Positions 21,955 to 32,289 of a DNA stretch of 64,000 nucleotides are shown here, in pieces. The number at the start of each line of letters is the position of its first letter. Positions within the stretch are counted from its first letter, which is position 1. Origin of the DNA: Agarilytica rhodophyticola (GTDB taxonomy: Bacteria > Pseudomonadota > Gammaproteobacteria > Pseudomonadales > Cellvibrionaceae); the NCBI RefSeq assembly GCF_002157225.2, contig NZ_CP020038.1, forward strand, positions 1,201,001-1,265,000. Reading direction: 5' to 3'. The translations under genes were made by a program, and so were the position numbers. The notes below the pieces were generated by a model. That model was not told the origin of the DNA and searched no databases. It saw only the letters and a program-made list of their open reading frames with translations.

Positions 21955-24567
21955 TTAAAGAGTTTTCAACTTATACAAAATATCGAGTGCCTCTCGCGGA
22001 GAAATGTCGTCGGGCACCAGCTTTTCCACGAACAGGTCAACAGCACTGGGCTCTGCGTTAGCAAATAGCTCGCCCTGAGCAATTTGTGGTGCGGGCCTTG
22101 GCTTTACAGGGGCTTTGTCATTCTCTGGTTTTTGGTTTTCTAACTTTGCCAACTGTTTTTTTGCACAATCTATGACCTGTTCAGGAATGCCGGCCAATTT
22201 GGCCACTTGTAAACCGTAGCTTTTACTAGCTGGCCCTTTTTGAATATTGTGTAAGAAGACAATGTCGTCATTATGTTCAGTAGCGTCCAGATGAATATTA
22301 ACAACGGCATCTAGTTGATCCGCAAGTGAGGTGATCTCGAAATAGTGAGTGGCAAATAAAGTGAATGCGTTAATATTTTTAGCTAGGTGCTCGACACTGG
22401 CCCAGGCTAAAGAGAGGCCGTCATAGGTACTAGTACCACGGCCAATCTCATCCATTAGCACCAAGCTTTTATCGGTTGCATTGTTAAGAATGTTGGCGGT
22501 TTCTGTCATCTCTACCATGAAGGTGGAGCGGCCGCCGGCGAGATCGTCAGAAGACCCAATACGGGTGAAAATACGATCTACTAAGCCCATCTGGCAGGCT
22601 TCTGCGGGTACATAACTGCCAATTTGAGCCATTAAAACAATCAATGCCGCTTGTCGCATATAGGTCGATTTACCCCCCATATTAGGGCCGGTAATGATCA
22701 TCATACGCTGACTATCATCGAAGCTAACATCGTTAGGCACAAAGGGCGTATCCAGTACCTGCTCAACTACCAAGTGTCGCCCTTGGGTAATGTTAATGCC
22801 ACTCTTATCGTTAAGTGTTGGGCACACTAGATTTAGCTGCTCTGCTCGTTCTGACAGAGCGTTGAGCACATCCAGTTGAGCGACTGCTCCGGCGGCTATT
22901 TGCAATGGCCCAAGGAACTCGTTAATACGCTCGACCAATTCGTCGTAAAGGGCTTTTTCCCGCGTTAGTGCGCGGCTCTTAGCTGAAAGTGCTTTATCTT
23001 CAAATTCTTTTAGCTCGGGGGTGATAAAGCGCTCAGCGTTCTTTAAAGTTTGCCTGCGAATATATTCAGCTGGCGCTCGCTCAGACTGGGCTTTACTTAT
23101 TTCTATGTAATAACCATGTACCCGGTTGTAGCCGACCTTGAGCGATGAAAGCTTGGTTTTTTCTCGTTCTTCATTCTCTAAGCGAACCAGAAAGTCACCC
23201 GCGTTCGAACTAATATTGCGTAATTCATCCAACTCGCTATCGTAGCCATCATCGATAACACCACCATCTCGAATCACCACCGGTGGGTTTTCTACTAGTG
23301 CTTTATCTAACAGCGCTACCAACTCTGGGAATTCGCTTATTTGCTCTGCCAGTTGTTTTAGGCCTTCGCTGTCGGTGCTTGCTAAGTTTTCTTGTAATTT
23401 GGGATATTCTGCCAGTGAGCTACACAAACGAGAAAGATCCCTTGGCCGCGCTGATCGCAGGGCGACGCGGCCTAAAATTCGTTCCAAGTCACCAATATTT
23501 TTTAAATGGGGCGTCAGAGATTCGAAGAGATAGCCACTCAATAACTCGGCGATAGATTGCTGACGTTTCACCAGCACATCTTTTTGACGCAGAGGGATAT
23601 TTAACCAGCGCCGCATCAAGCGGCTGCCCATTGCCGTTGAACAGGTATTCAGGACGCTGTAGAGGGTATTTTCCTCACTGCCATTAAGATTAATGTCTAT
23701 TTCTAGGTTACGCCTTGTGGCTGAATCCAGGGTGACGCGATCATCCTGATTTTCCTGCTGCATTGAGGCGATATGTTGCAACGAGGTACGCTGAGTTTCC
23801 TGAGCGTAGCCAAACAGACAGCCAGCCGCACGTATGGCGAGTAAATCATCACAGCCAAAGCCGCCAAGGTCTTTTGTTTGAAAATGCCTGGAGAGAGTAT
23901 TGCGCGCAGTATCTTCGTCGAACTCCCATTCAGGGCGCTGCCTGAACCCTGGCAACTGACTGAGCACAGCCGGATGTTCCAGCCCATCCTGGGCTAATAA
24001 CTCTGCTGGACGCAGACGCGCTATCTCATCGATCAGAGAAGCTTCACTGTCAGTATCGAACACCACAAACCTGCCACTTCCCATATCGAGGCTGGCGATA
24101 CCGAAGGTTTCATTACCGCGATAATAAGCCACCAACAAGTTGTCTTGTGTGGCGTCCATTAGCGCTTCATCACTTACCGTACCTGGCGTGACAACTCGCA
24201 CAACTTTCCTTTCTACAGGACCCTTGGTGGTATTGGGGTCCCCTATTTGCTCGCAGATAGCTACAGAAACACCAAGTTTGACAAGTTTAGCTAAGTAATT
24301 TTCAGCCGCGTGGAAGGGCACACCACACATGGGAATAGGGTTGCCACCAGACTTGCCTCTCGCGGTAAGTGTTACATCGAGCATACGCGCTGCCTGTTTG
24401 GCATCATCGAAAAATAACTCGTAAAAATCTCCCATACGGTAGAAAACAAGCTCGTTTGGATGTTCTGCTTTAATGCGCAAATACTGCTGCATCATGGGGG
24501 TATGTTGTGCTAAGTCTGCTTTTGAGGACTTGTTTTTTTTATTGCTTTGGCTTGCAGTAATACTCAT
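21955..24567 (-). CDS. mutS: DNA mismatch repair protein MutS
   Basis: MutS recognises mismatches and small loops and recruits MutL. The product has 870 residues with all domains: mismatch-binding Phe48-x-Glu50 in MGDFYELF, connector, lever (~270-540), clamp, and the C-terminal ATPase with Walker [12 protein letters not shown] near residue 630, the [12 protein letters not shown] Walker B and the helix-turn-helix [15 protein letters not shown] Lys/Pro/Ala-rich linker and the C-terminal dimerisation segment ([14 protein letters not shown]) complete it. Its length matches E. coli MutS (853). fdxA lies downstream on the same strand. Confidence 0.98.
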   Translation of the reverse strand: MSITASQSNKKNKSSKADLAQHTPMMQQYLRIKAEHPNELVFYRMGDFYELFFDDAKQAARMLDVTLTARGKSGGNPIPMCGVPFHAAENYLAKLVKLGVSVAICEQIGDPNTTKGPVERKVVRVVTPGTVSDEALMDATQDNLLVAYYRGNETFGIASLDMGSGRFVVFDTDSEASLIDEIARLRPAELLAQDGLEHPAVLSQLPGFRQRPEWEFDEDTARNTLSRHFQTKDLGGFGCDDLLAIRAAGCLFGYAQETQRTSLQHIASMQQENQDDRVTLDSATRRNLEIDINLNGSEENTLYSVLNTCSTAMGSRLMRRWLNIPLRQKDVLVKRQQSIAELLSGYLFESLTPHLKNIGDLERILGRVALRSARPRDLSRLCSSLAEYPKLQENLASTDSEGLKQLAEQISEFPELVALLDKALVENPPVVIRDGGVIDDGYDSELDELRNISSNAGDFLVRLENEEREKTKLSSLKVGYNRVHGYYIEISKAQSERAPAEYIRRQTLKNAERFITPELKEFEDKALSAKSRALTREKALYDELVERINEFLGPLQIAAGAVAQLDVLNALSERAEQLNLVCPTLNDKSGINITQGRHLVVEQVLDTPFVPNDVSFDDSQRMMIITGPNMGGKSTYMRQAALIVLMAQIGSYVPAEACQMGLVDRIFTRIGSSDDLAGGRSTFMVEMTETANILNNATDKSLVLMDEIGRGTSTYDGLSLAWASVEHLAKNINAFTLFATHYFEITSLADQLDAVVNIHLDATEHNDDIVFLHNIQKGPASKSYGLQVAKLAGIPEQVIDCAKKQLAKLENQKPENDKAPVKPRPAPQIAQGELFANAEPSAVDLFVEKLVPDDISPREALDILYKLKTL

Positions 24568-25253
24568 AAAATCAATAGCTTATATTCGATGATATTCAGT
24601 TGAATTAGTGTTTTGGCTAACAATCGCTAATAGGCAGTATATTCGACAGGGCTACGCATAAGCTGAAAATGAAAGTCATTCCAATTTGGGTGGCGATATT
24701 GCAGCATTATACCAATGCTTGCAATAAAAGCAGTGATAACTTGAATGGTCTATTGTGGCAGGTAAGTAGGTTTTCGGAGTATAAATTGTGGTCAATTCTG
24801 TAAGAAAGCGTTGTGTCGGTTTAACTTTTCCTACAGTGCTCGGTTTTTGATCTGCCGATTTTGCAGGAGCACTAATGACGATTGGTTACTATTAGCAACT
24901 CCTGTTAATGGGATGGATGGCCAACGATACCTTTTCAACAATCTGTCGCATACGGTTTGTTTAGGCTTTCTCTTTTAGTAAAAATATCAGACCGCAAGTA
25001 ATTAAGAGCGAGACTATAAAATCATTTATTATAAAAACTATTTTTTAGCTTTTTTAATTTCTAGCTTTGATTTGTATTAATACTCTATGGATATTAGATT
25101 TATACTGAGTGTGTTTTACATAATTTGTTAAGGAGTTTTTAATTTAATCTCACACTCTTCAAGCTCGTTGTTTGATCGTGCTTAAATGAAATGACCAAAT
25201 TTAATAGCTGCCCTCCAAATATATACAGAGTAAATACATAGCGCTGATCCATG
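24568..25253. other. Intergenic region upstream of mutS
   Basis: I see no convincing gene. A structured stretch at about 24825-24945 contains AGTGCT...AGCACT and CTGC...GCAG pairings and GGATGGATGGCC, somewhat like the GGA-hairpin element before eno but less regular. The rest is AT-rich. The mutS promoter should be near 24568-24650 on the minus strand. Confidence 0.4.
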
Positions 25254-25514
25254 TCACGATACCGCTCTTGCCCATTTATCCCGTTGGAATTCATCACTAT
25301 TCCTTGCTGGTATCAGCTCCGACAACTCAGGTATTAAAGCGTACACTTGAAAACAATCCACATGCGCAGGCAAACTTGCCAGGTGTGAAGTAGATGTTGG
25401 GTGCATGGGAGAGCCAGGCCGCCCCTTTGCCATGCGTTCAGCAAAGCTTATCGTATCACTAATAGCACTTTCGGTTTTACGGATGCCCTGCGAGAAAATG
25501 TTGCGTATCTTCAT
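25254..25514 (-). CDS. Small hypothetical protein (86 aa)
   Basis: The gene is supported mainly by an excellent ribosome binding site, GGGAGGG, eight bases before the ATG at 25514. The product is soluble, has no signal peptide and has one Cys; the N-terminal ~30 residues look helical (KIRNIFSQGIRKTESAISDT). I recognise no family. It could also be a remnant of a larger gene. Confidence 0.5.
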   Translation of the reverse strand: MKIRNIFSQGIRKTESAISDTISFAERMAKGRPGSPMHPTSTSHLASLPAHVDCFQVYALIPELSELIPARNSDEFQRDKWARAVS

Positions 25515-26059
25515 AACAAATACCCTCCCAAAAAATGCGGTAAATTACGGTTCTGATTATAGGTATTATTTTTAAAGAATTAGTTCGAGTAATAAATATT
25601 CCTGTGCCATGTGTAGCTGAAATATACCGTGAATAACTTTTGGTCGTGCGTTATTTAGGCGATTAGCGCTATAGAAAAAAATAAACCCAGGTTTATTAGC
25701 CAATACTTTTTTAGAAATAGCTTCTGTTATGTCCAAACAAGAAACAATTTTGTTCTGTCAGAATTTCTGGCTTATAACGAGTTAGCTATTACCTTTCCCA
25801 TTTTTAGCATAACTGGAGGGATACATGCTTACCCTTTACACGCAGTGTATACACTTAAATTATGTCAAAACTCTAAAGCACTCAGAGGCGTATAGCCTGA
25901 GTTTATAAAATATTGGCGTGAGATTCGGTGTTATGGTATGCGATAAGTCATCAATTTTCGCCCTAGATGAAAAAAATCACATTAAATAGTAAAATTACTA
26001 TTTTTTTAATATGCTTTATCATAAAAACTATGAATGAATATATCTGAAGTATTGTTTAT
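25515..26059. other. Intergenic region upstream of the WG-repeat gene
   Basis: AT-rich and without a visible gene. A perfect inverted repeat, AAATAGTAA and TTACTATTT (25984-26003), is followed by T's and looks like a terminator, but no gene reads into it. It lies about 55 bases before the next coding region and could instead be an operator or leader hairpin. Confidence 0.4.
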
Positions 26060-27313
26060 ATGGAAAATAATCTCTACTCTTTCTTCGAAAGACGTTTTTG
26101 TACAGTAAAATCATGGAGTTTTACTTTAATGGCAGCTAATTTAAAAAATAGCTATATAAGACGGGATTCAATCTCTATTTTTATAAAAATACTCCAGCTA
26201 GTTGGTTTCCTTCTAATCTCCCCTCTCAGCTACGCTACTGAGGATGTCTGGACTGCCTTTTGGGACGATGAGCATTATAAACGTGGTTTTAAAGATAAAA
26301 ATGGTAAGGTACGTATTCCTCCAAAGTTTATGGGAATGACTCAGGCGACGGTATTTAAAAATATTATCGCAGTTATGGAAGAGAAAGGGGAGGGTGTAAA
26401 GGGTGGAGAATATGAAAGGAGTTATGACTCCTACTATCTGCTTAAAGATGGGCGGCGAATCGATAGTGTTGATATGTTTACCTTCGATAACAGTTTCGAT
26501 TGTGAAAGCGATGGCAAAGTCCGCTTTCGGGATAAACAAACGGGTGGCATGGGATATCTTGATGGCGAGGGTGAGGTTGCTATTCCAGCGATATACAGTA
26601 TTGGCCAACCCTTTGCGAATGGTGTCGCCAGTGTTCTTAACGGGGGAACGTTAATGTGTGGCAATGGACAGCCTTTTTCTAATGAGAATCGTTGTGAGCA
26701 TGCCCACTGGCAAGGCGGTGAATCGCTTGTTATTGATGCAAGCAATAACGTGATTCTCTATGGGCTATCCCTTGGTCAAGAGTTTGATCGTTATTCCCTT
26801 ACCATTAGTGATAATCCGTTAAACGATGTCGCTGTTGAGTCTTTTAAAGGTGTTGATGGTAAATTTTACAACTTTATTAATAGGGAAAAACACTTTGAAG
26901 ATTGGTTTCGTCAACGTATTTTAAACAAACTAAGTAAAACGAATTTGGAAAAATATAGCTTTGAAGAAATAACTTTATACGATAGTCAAAGGGGGTGGTA
27001 TAAAGAACCTAAAAGCAAATTTTGGGCGAATAATAACAAAACTGTTTTAGCGGCCTTGAGTTTACTTAAAAAAGAGGGGGGTTCATTTTTTGTAACAATG
27101 AATAATCTCAATAGAGGTATTTATGAGGAAGATAAGTATCGAGAGTTTTATGCAGAATGCTACAATGACTATGAAAATAAGCACCCAGTATTATCGGTGG
27201 TAGCAAATCATAAACATAAAGATTTAGAAGTGCAAAATGCATTTGAATTTTTGAAAACGGTCGATGGATATAAGTTGATTAGCTTGACTGTGCGCACTGC
27301 TGCACTGAATTAA
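26060..27313 (+). CDS. WG-repeat-like exported protein, unknown function
   Basis: The product of 417 residues (from the first ATG) carries a signal-peptide-like segment at ~41-60 ending LSYATEDVW, so the true start may be the ATG at 26129 (MAANLKNS). The mature N-terminal half contains beta-rich repeats typical of WG-repeat proteins: GFKDKNGKVRIPPKFMGMTQ and GYLDGEGEVAIPAIYSIGQPFANGVASV. The C-terminal ~200 residues lack these repeats and resemble nothing I know. Proteins of this type are widespread in accessory regions and mostly uncharacterised. It has no operon partner. Confidence 0.75.
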   Translation: MENNLYSFFERRFCTVKSWSFTLMAANLKNSYIRRDSISIFIKILQLVGFLLISPLSYATEDVWTAFWDDEHYKRGFKDKNGKVRIPPKFMGMTQATVFKNIIAVMEEKGEGVKGGEYERSYDSYYLLKDGRRIDSVDMFTFDNSFDCESDGKVRFRDKQTGGMGYLDGEGEVAIPAIYSIGQPFANGVASVLNGGTLMCGNGQPFSNENRCEHAHWQGGESLVIDASNNVILYGLSLGQEFDRYSLTISDNPLNDVAVESFKGVDGKFYNFINREKHFEDWFRQRILNKLSKTNLEKYSFEEITLYDSQRGWYKEPKSKFWANNNKTVLAALSLLKKEGGSFFVTMNNLNRGIYEEDKYREFYAECYNDYENKHPVLSVVANHKHKDLEVQNAFEFLKTVDGYKLISLTVRTAALN

Positions 27314-27357
27314 TCAATGATATCTGTGCTCTTTATTAACCTGAACAATTTATTAAG

Positions 27358-27591
27358 TTATCGGCGTCCTATAGCGTTGAGAATGGGGTTATCGATTATC
27401 CCAAATAGAAGAAAGCTAAAACCCATTATTATGGCCACTATTGGAATTGCATAAAATGTTCCTGGGTCATCGCTTCGATTAACTTTTCTTCCTAACTTGT
27501 TATCGCTAGAGCCGGTTTCATCTTTGAGCATGCTTCTTATGCCCCAAATAATAAGTAGTGAACCAATAATCTCACCAGCAGTAATGCCCAT
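27358..27591 (-). CDS. Small membrane protein (77 aa, two predicted helices)
   Basis: The start is set at the ATG at 27591 because AAAGGGA lies seven bases upstream and the product then begins MGITAGEIIGSLLIIWGIRS, a membrane helix. A second helix, FYAIPIVAIIMGFSFLLFGII, lies near residues 45-65, with a charged loop between. The frame is open a further 53 codons upstream, but that part is basic and not protein-like. Function is unknown. Confidence 0.6.
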   Translation of the reverse strand: MGITAGEIIGSLLIIWGIRSMLKDETGSSDNKLGRKVNRSDDPGTFYAIPIVAIIMGFSFLLFGIIDNPILNAIGRR

Positions 27592-27849
27592 TTTTTGTTC
27601 CCTTTGGCTTAATATTTTTAATCGAGGTGATAGTTTATGTAGAACGTGTATTATGGTATGGATACTGAAATGTATCTTATCTACTCTGCGCGTTTTTGTT
27701 TTTATTCGTGTTTGCCTTGGCATATCTTGGAAAAGGGTTTTGTCAGGCAACTATCAAGCTAAACCCTTTTATGAGCATACATATCGGTTATTCTTTAAAA
27801 AGCTTATCTCGGTTGATGTGCTTACAATATTTTTTGTTGTGGTTAAAAT

Positions 27850-28134
27850 TTATACTCTCGCATCACTAATTTTATAGTGGCGTTCGGCACCAGCGGAAAC
27901 CTTGCCCCAGTTAGATGTTTTTACACGCTCTCTATGGGCTTCAAGGGCGTTGCGGTCGGTAAACTCTTCGTAGACATTAAATATATTGGTATTGTAGGAG
28001 TCTCGCGTTACCTGAAACTCCAAGCAGCCTTCTTCGAGTCTAGTCCGTATTATGTGCTTTGGTAGCTCTGTTTCTACTGCTGAAAGGTCTCTATCAGCAA
28101 CAACAATGTACCCTTGTAGAATAACTTTTGACAA
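27850..28134 (-). CDS. Antibiotic-biosynthesis-monooxygenase domain protein (YgiN/LsrG-like)
   Basis: This is a 94-residue protein of the ABM family, with the typical start VILQGYIVVADRDL, the core RTRLEEGCLEFQVTRD and VYEEFTDRNALEAHR, and a C-terminal strand. Such proteins are quinol monooxygenases, autoinducer-2 isomerases or simply stress-induced. The start is a TTG at 28134 with AAGGA seven bases upstream. A perfect palindrome at 28215-28237 lies about 80 bases upstream and could be its operator. No neighbour indicates a substrate. Confidence 0.8.
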   Translation of the reverse strand: MSKVILQGYIVVADRDLSAVETELPKHIIRTRLEEGCLEFQVTRDSYNTNIFNVYEEFTDRNALEAHRERVKTSNWGKVSAGAERHYKISDARV

Positions 28135-28471
28135 TGTTAAGTCCTTATTATGTATTGCGCATATACACAGTTTACGTGTATGAGCTATATTATATTACTT
28201 ATTAAAAAAACCAATTAACTCAATAGTATTGAGTTAAAGCGTGGTGTTACTATTTTAGCAGGCCTATTTTAATAAATCTGTATTAACTGGCCCTATTAGG
28301 AGGGAATACTCTCCATGTATGCATCGGTAATATCCAAGTTGCCTGTTAATTATACCGTTAATGATGCTATTGTCTATTACGAAATATATCTCGTCGGTAT
28401 ATGTGGCTAGCCCTTTTTATTAATACGACTATAGTCTAATTTATCTTGCTCACACTTTTGCGGGTTAATCC
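28135..28471. other. Intergenic region between two minus-strand small genes
   Basis: No gene seen. It contains the perfect palindrome at 28215-28237 and, at 28283-28295, TTAACTGGCCCTA, one mismatch from the right arm of the dispersed palindrome. Confidence 0.5.
28215..28237. promoter_or_regulatory. Perfect palindrome, candidate operator of the ABM gene
   Basis: TTAACTCAATA and TATTGAGTTAA are exact reverse complements around a single central G. Two arms of 11 bases are unlikely by chance, even in this AT-rich region. It lies 81-103 bases upstream of the TTG start at 28134. Confidence 0.5.
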
Positions 28472-28762
28472 TTAATTTAGTAAGGCAAATTTACCTTTAT
28501 TCGTTTTCTCCCAACATTCAATTTCTGTGTCTAAGGTTTTCATTGTTAGTTCTAGGGCTTGTAGCGAATCTAAGCCAACCATACCAAAGGTTTTACTTTG
28601 GGACTCTGTGCCAATCTTATAAGGGCACATCCAATCTAGCTTTTTATTAAGCTCGTAGGGTTTTCCTACTTTAATAAACGCTTTTTCACGCTTACCATCT
28701 GCGTGGACAAACTCCATTTTCCTAGAAACAATGACTTTATCTACCTCTTTTATTTTTTGCAC
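28472..28762 (-). CDS. Small protein of unknown function (96 aa, DUF6968-like)
   Basis: The start is a GTG at 28762 with a strong GAGGAGG four to five bases upstream. The product is soluble. The sequence WMCPYKIGTESQSKTFGMVGLDSLQALELTMKTL resembles small uncharacterised proteins grouped as DUF6968; I am not certain of that family. Function is unknown. It lies among other small genes in a low-density accessory stretch. Confidence 0.65.
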   Translation of the reverse strand: MQKIKEVDKVIVSRKMEFVHADGKREKAFIKVGKPYELNKKLDWMCPYKIGTESQSKTFGMVGLDSLQALELTMKTLDTEIECWEKTNKGKFALLN

Positions 28763-29265
28763 ATGCCCTCCTCAACACTTATCTCTTCGCCATGTTTTAT
28801 CAATACCCAGTTAACTTATATAAAGCTCTATTGTTAAGACTGTTGCTGAGCTATTAAAGTTCGATAGTGAAGAAACTTGAATAAATTGAAGTAAAGTACA
28901 GTTCATATGGGCAAGGTGTAATACATAATAGTTATTAACTTATACAAATTTAAACTAGATTAAACTTGTAATACTTTTGTTAAAACTTTTGGGTTTTTTT
29001 TTGAGTTACTATGTGAAGCTTGCATTTTGCATCATGTGTAATTGTCGGTTTAATCTTTTTTCGTTTAGTTTTAAAAGAGATAGGCAATACCATCCTTTTT
29101 ATTTACTGTTTGAGCATAAGTAACGAAGGTCATAAGTAGAAGGCATATGACGTATTGCATATGCTATAAGCGAAAAGGCGACCGCTATTCTAATTTCTAC
29201 TTGGAAGCTAAATTTTAATCGCCTATCTGGTTCGCACTACTGCGACTACTTTGTGTTGACAAGAT
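28763..29265. other. Intergenic region, AT-rich, no gene seen
   Basis: Only short features are visible, such as two GCATATG copies near 29143-29164. I see no supported gene, RNA or clear terminator. Confidence 0.4.
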
Positions 29266-29700
29266 CTAGATAGAGTTGGTATCACTTTTTGCGCGAAGGC
29301 TTTGCTTATATTTAGGTCCTAGCCTTTCAATTTCATAAATAAATTTTTCCACCTCCTTAGATAAGGATTTACATAGCTTTTTTAACGGCGCTCGGTAAAT
29401 TTCACCATTTTTTATCCACCAATCAATATTTTGAGGAGTATGATACTGGTTCTTAGCATATACCCAAATAGCACGGCCTAAGGCACTGTCATCATTTTTT
29501 CCTCTTGCGATATCCTTGGCATCGCCAGCTAATCTTACGGTTGCATGAATTTCGAATGTATTGCCATTTGTGTTTAGCGTAACTTTTATATGAGCGTGTA
29601 GATTCTTACAAGAAGTCTTTAGGTCTTTAATATAGGTGTTGGGTGATGTAGATGCTTTATCACTAAAACCGTTATCTTTTAAAAATAGTTCGACAGACAT
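29266..29700 (-). CDS. Hypothetical protein (144 aa)
   Basis: AGGAG lies upstream of the ATG at 29700. The product is soluble, lacks a signal peptide and carries a basic C-terminal helical region (LKKLCKSLSKEVEKFIYEIE). The middle (FEIHATVRLAGDAKDIARG) looks like a beta-strand pair. I do not recognise the family, and nothing nearby suggests a role. Confidence 0.6.
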   Translation of the reverse strand: MSVELFLKDNGFSDKASTSPNTYIKDLKTSCKNLHAHIKVTLNTNGNTFEIHATVRLAGDAKDIARGKNDDSALGRAIWVYAKNQYHTPQNIDWWIKNGEIYRAPLKKLCKSLSKEVEKFIYEIERLGPKYKQSLRAKSDTNSI

Positions 29701-29805
29701 AGTCCTGCTCCTCTAATGAAAGAAATATTTTTTCATTGAGCTACTGTTAAAAGATTGGGCAAACTTACTATTTATCAATAGCCCCTCATGTGAGAGGCGT
29801 TGAAT

Positions 29806-30675
29806 TTATAAAGTAGTATTGACAGCTTCTAAGTGCTCCAGCCCCAATGCTTTAATAGTTTGTTGCTGAATTGGTGCTACCGCGCTGTTAATAGCGTCAG
29901 CACCGAAGCTGGTACCCACCACTTTTCGAGCAGGACGCTTACCATTGGGCGCCTCAATTAATTCTACAATAGCTTGGGCAACGTCATGCAAATTAGGCCC
30001 GTTATCGGCTTCGAACATCGACATAAACTGCACAAACATAGCCTGGGGAATTTCGCCGGTGGTGCCGTACTCGCTAATACATTGTTTATCAACCGGCTCC
30101 ATGGCGCTGGCGTACATGTTTGTCGGGTAAGCGCTAGGTTGCACTAGAGTAACGTCTATGCCCAATTGAGAAACCTCGTAGCGGAGGCTGTCGCTTAAAC
30201 CTTCTAGCGCATACTTACTCGCACCATATATACCAAAGAATGGAAAAGTGATTCGCCCCAGGATAGAACCAATGTTAATAATTAAGCCAGATTTTTGCGT
30301 CCGCATGATTGGCAATATTGCACGGCTAACTCTATGAGGGCCGATGACATTCACATCAAATAATTCATTCATTTGCGCAGGCGAGAAGGCTTCACTTACA
30401 CCAGCTGATGCGAGGCCTGCATTATTAATGAGTACATCAATATATTCGGCTCTAGTTTTAATGTGAGTAACGGCCTGGTTGACTGACTTATCTTGTGTAA
30501 CATCCATTTCGATCACATAAATGCCCATGGCTCCAAGTGCTGCTGCATGATGACTATTTTTTCCTTGTGGGTCGCGCATGGTAGCGAAAACACGATGGCC
30601 AGCACTTGCCAGTGTTTCTGCTGTATCTCGGCCAAAGCCTGTGGATGTTCCTGTGATAACTACGGTTTTAGACAT
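29806..30675 (-). CDS. Short-chain dehydrogenase/reductase (SDR)
   Basis: This is a 289-residue classical SDR. The Rossmann motif is TGTSTGFG (8-15), followed by NNAG at 84-87 and the catalytic Ser137, Tyr150 and Lys154 in YGASKYALEG. The Arg34 in ATMRDPQG suggests a preference for NADP(H). The substrate is unknown. It is divergent from the LysR regulator at 30783 with a 107-base gap, so that regulator probably controls it. Confidence 0.93.
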   Translation of the reverse strand: MSKTVVITGTSTGFGRDTAETLASAGHRVFATMRDPQGKNSHHAAALGAMGIYVIEMDVTQDKSVNQAVTHIKTRAEYIDVLINNAGLASAGVSEAFSPAQMNELFDVNVIGPHRVSRAILPIMRTQKSGLIINIGSILGRITFPFFGIYGASKYALEGLSDSLRYEVSQLGIDVTLVQPSAYPTNMYASAMEPVDKQCISEYGTTGEIPQAMFVQFMSMFEADNGPNLHDVAQAIVELIEAPNGKRPARKVVGTSFGADAINSAVAPIQQQTIKALGLEHLEAVNTTL

Positions 30676-30782
30676 AAAAATCTCCTATTTAAGAATCGTC
30701 AAACTGATGTAGGCATCCTCTCATGTTCTAAAAATGCTAAAAACAGTGATTAAATCAAAAGATTTGTGCGTATAATTCACAA

Positions 30783-31676
30783 ATGGCTAATTTATCAAAT
30801 GTTGAGTTGTTTATTCGTGTAGTAGAAGAGGGGAGCTTTTCAGCAACAGCGCGTTTACTTGGGTTGACGCCATCGGCGGTGTCGCGACAGATATCCCAAT
30901 TGGAGAGTGAGCTGGGGGCGCGTCTTTTTCAGCGTTCCACACGCCGGCAAAGTCTTACGGAGGCCGGTAATATTTATCTGCAGTACGCTAGGCGTGTGTG
31001 TGAAGAACTAGATGCAGGTCAGCTGGCAGTTAAGAGGCTGACGGCTAACCCCTCTGGCTTATTAAGAGTGACAGCTGAAGCAGACTTTGCGCTAGCGTTT
31101 ATTGAGCCTCTTTTGCCTGAGTTTCTAGCCCTTTATCCTGATGTTCAATTGAGTCTGCATATGAGTACGGGGTTTCAAGATCTTATTGATAGCAGTTTAG
31201 ATCTGGCAATACGTATTGGCCATTTAGAGGACTCAAGCCTAGTAGCTCGCAAATTAGCTCAGAGTCACTCACTGCTATGTGCTAGTCCTGGATATCTTGC
31301 TAAATATGGTACGCCAAAACACCCCAATGAGCTTAAGTCCCATAGCTGCTTATCGTTTCGTACTCAACCGGGCATTAATAACTGGTGTTTTAAAATAGAA
31401 AATGACGCGGTTGATGTGCCTATTAATGGGCGTTTAAGTGTTAATGGTTTGTTTTTTTTGCGCAATGCTGCACTCAATAGCATGGGCATAATCATGCTAC
31501 CCAAATGGATGATATGTGAAGAATTACAACAACAGCGCCTACTGCCGGTTTTGCAAGACTTTCCTATTATTCCAGCCGGTACACCTATTCATGCAATATT
31601 TGCTAATAAAAGACAACTTGCCCCTAAGGTTAAAGTTTTTGTTAACTTCTTACTTAAGCGAATGAGAAAAATATAA
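30783..31676 (+). CDS. LysR-family transcriptional regulator
   Basis: The 297-residue protein has an N-terminal winged helix-turn-helix (NVELFIRVVEEGSFSATARLLGLTPSAVSRQI, ~5-37) and a C-terminal type 2 periplasmic-binding-like effector domain. It belongs to the AaeR/DmlR-like branch (SFSATARLLG, QRSTRRQSLTEAG). The divergent SDR gene is the likely target. The effector is not predictable from sequence. Confidence 0.93.
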   Translation: MANLSNVELFIRVVEEGSFSATARLLGLTPSAVSRQISQLESELGARLFQRSTRRQSLTEAGNIYLQYARRVCEELDAGQLAVKRLTANPSGLLRVTAEADFALAFIEPLLPEFLALYPDVQLSLHMSTGFQDLIDSSLDLAIRIGHLEDSSLVARKLAQSHSLLCASPGYLAKYGTPKHPNELKSHSCLSFRTQPGINNWCFKIENDAVDVPINGRLSVNGLFFLRNAALNSMGIIMLPKWMICEELQQQRLLPVLQDFPIIPAGTPIHAIFANKRQLAPKVKVFVNFLLKRMRKI

Positions 31677-31792
31677 AAAAATTTTAATATCGAAGACTTA
31701 TTAAAAGTCTCGTATGCTTTACGAACTAGCGTTTGCTAAAAGTGTCTAGAATTTAGTTTTTTATTTTTAACTAACGATGGAAATTGACATAT

Positions 31793-32269
31793 ATGAAAAT
31801 AAGACTATGTCACACAATAACATTGTTATTGTTGTTATTACCTTTGGCCCTGTATGCACAAGAGGAGCCGGTTAGCACGGGTTTTTTTAATAAGGTTGCG
31901 GCAGGTGGTCATGATGTTAAGGCTTATCATGGCTTGGCTAGGAGCGATAAAGCGGTCAAAGGCAAGAAAGACTTTGTGGTTGAATGGAAGGGTGCTAAGT
32001 GGCGCTTTGTAAGCCAACAAGACAGTGAGGCTTTTGCAGAAAACCCCGAGCGCTTTGCTCCTGCATATAATGGCTATTGTGCTAATGCGCTATCTCTGGG
32101 TGAAGGCTTGGTAAAAACTAATGGCAAACACTGGGCGATTTTTGATAACAAATTATTTTTGTTCTATGCTTCTCGCGGTGCTGAGCGTTGGCGAAATAGT
32201 AACTATAAAGCCTTGAAAAAAATTGCCGACCGAGAATGGGCAACTATCTTACAGGCTAAAGTAAAATAA
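31793..32269 (+). CDS. Exported YHS-domain protein
   Basis: A signal peptide (hydrophobic run ITLLLLLLPLALYA) is followed by a YHS-type domain: GGHDVKAYH, KGKKDFVVEWKGAKWRFVS, FAENPERFAPAYNGYCANAL. YHS domains are small metal-associated modules. Periplasmic versions like this one are common in proteobacteria without a proven function. The ATG at 31793 is preferred over a TTG nine bases upstream. The gene stands alone between the LysR gene and the convergent transporter gene. Confidence 0.85.
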   Translation: MKIRLCHTITLLLLLLPLALYAQEEPVSTGFFNKVAAGGHDVKAYHGLARSDKAVKGKKDFVVEWKGAKWRFVSQQDSEAFAENPERFAPAYNGYCANALSLGEGLVKTNGKHWAIFDNKLFLFYASRGAERWRNSNYKALKKIADREWATILQAKVK

Positions 32270-32289
32270 TTACCCCCAGTTAAAAAAGT

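Noticed and set aside
24825-24945. A second copy of the GGA-hairpin element upstream of mutS
   Set aside because: It shares short words (GCAGGAGCA, GATCTGCC, GGATGGATGG) with the kdsA-eno element, but lacks the flanking repeats and regular hairpins, so I could not support it as a copy.
25984-26007. A terminator from the perfect AT-rich inverted repeat and T-run
   Set aside because: No plus-strand gene reads into it; it may be an operator or chance AT palindrome.
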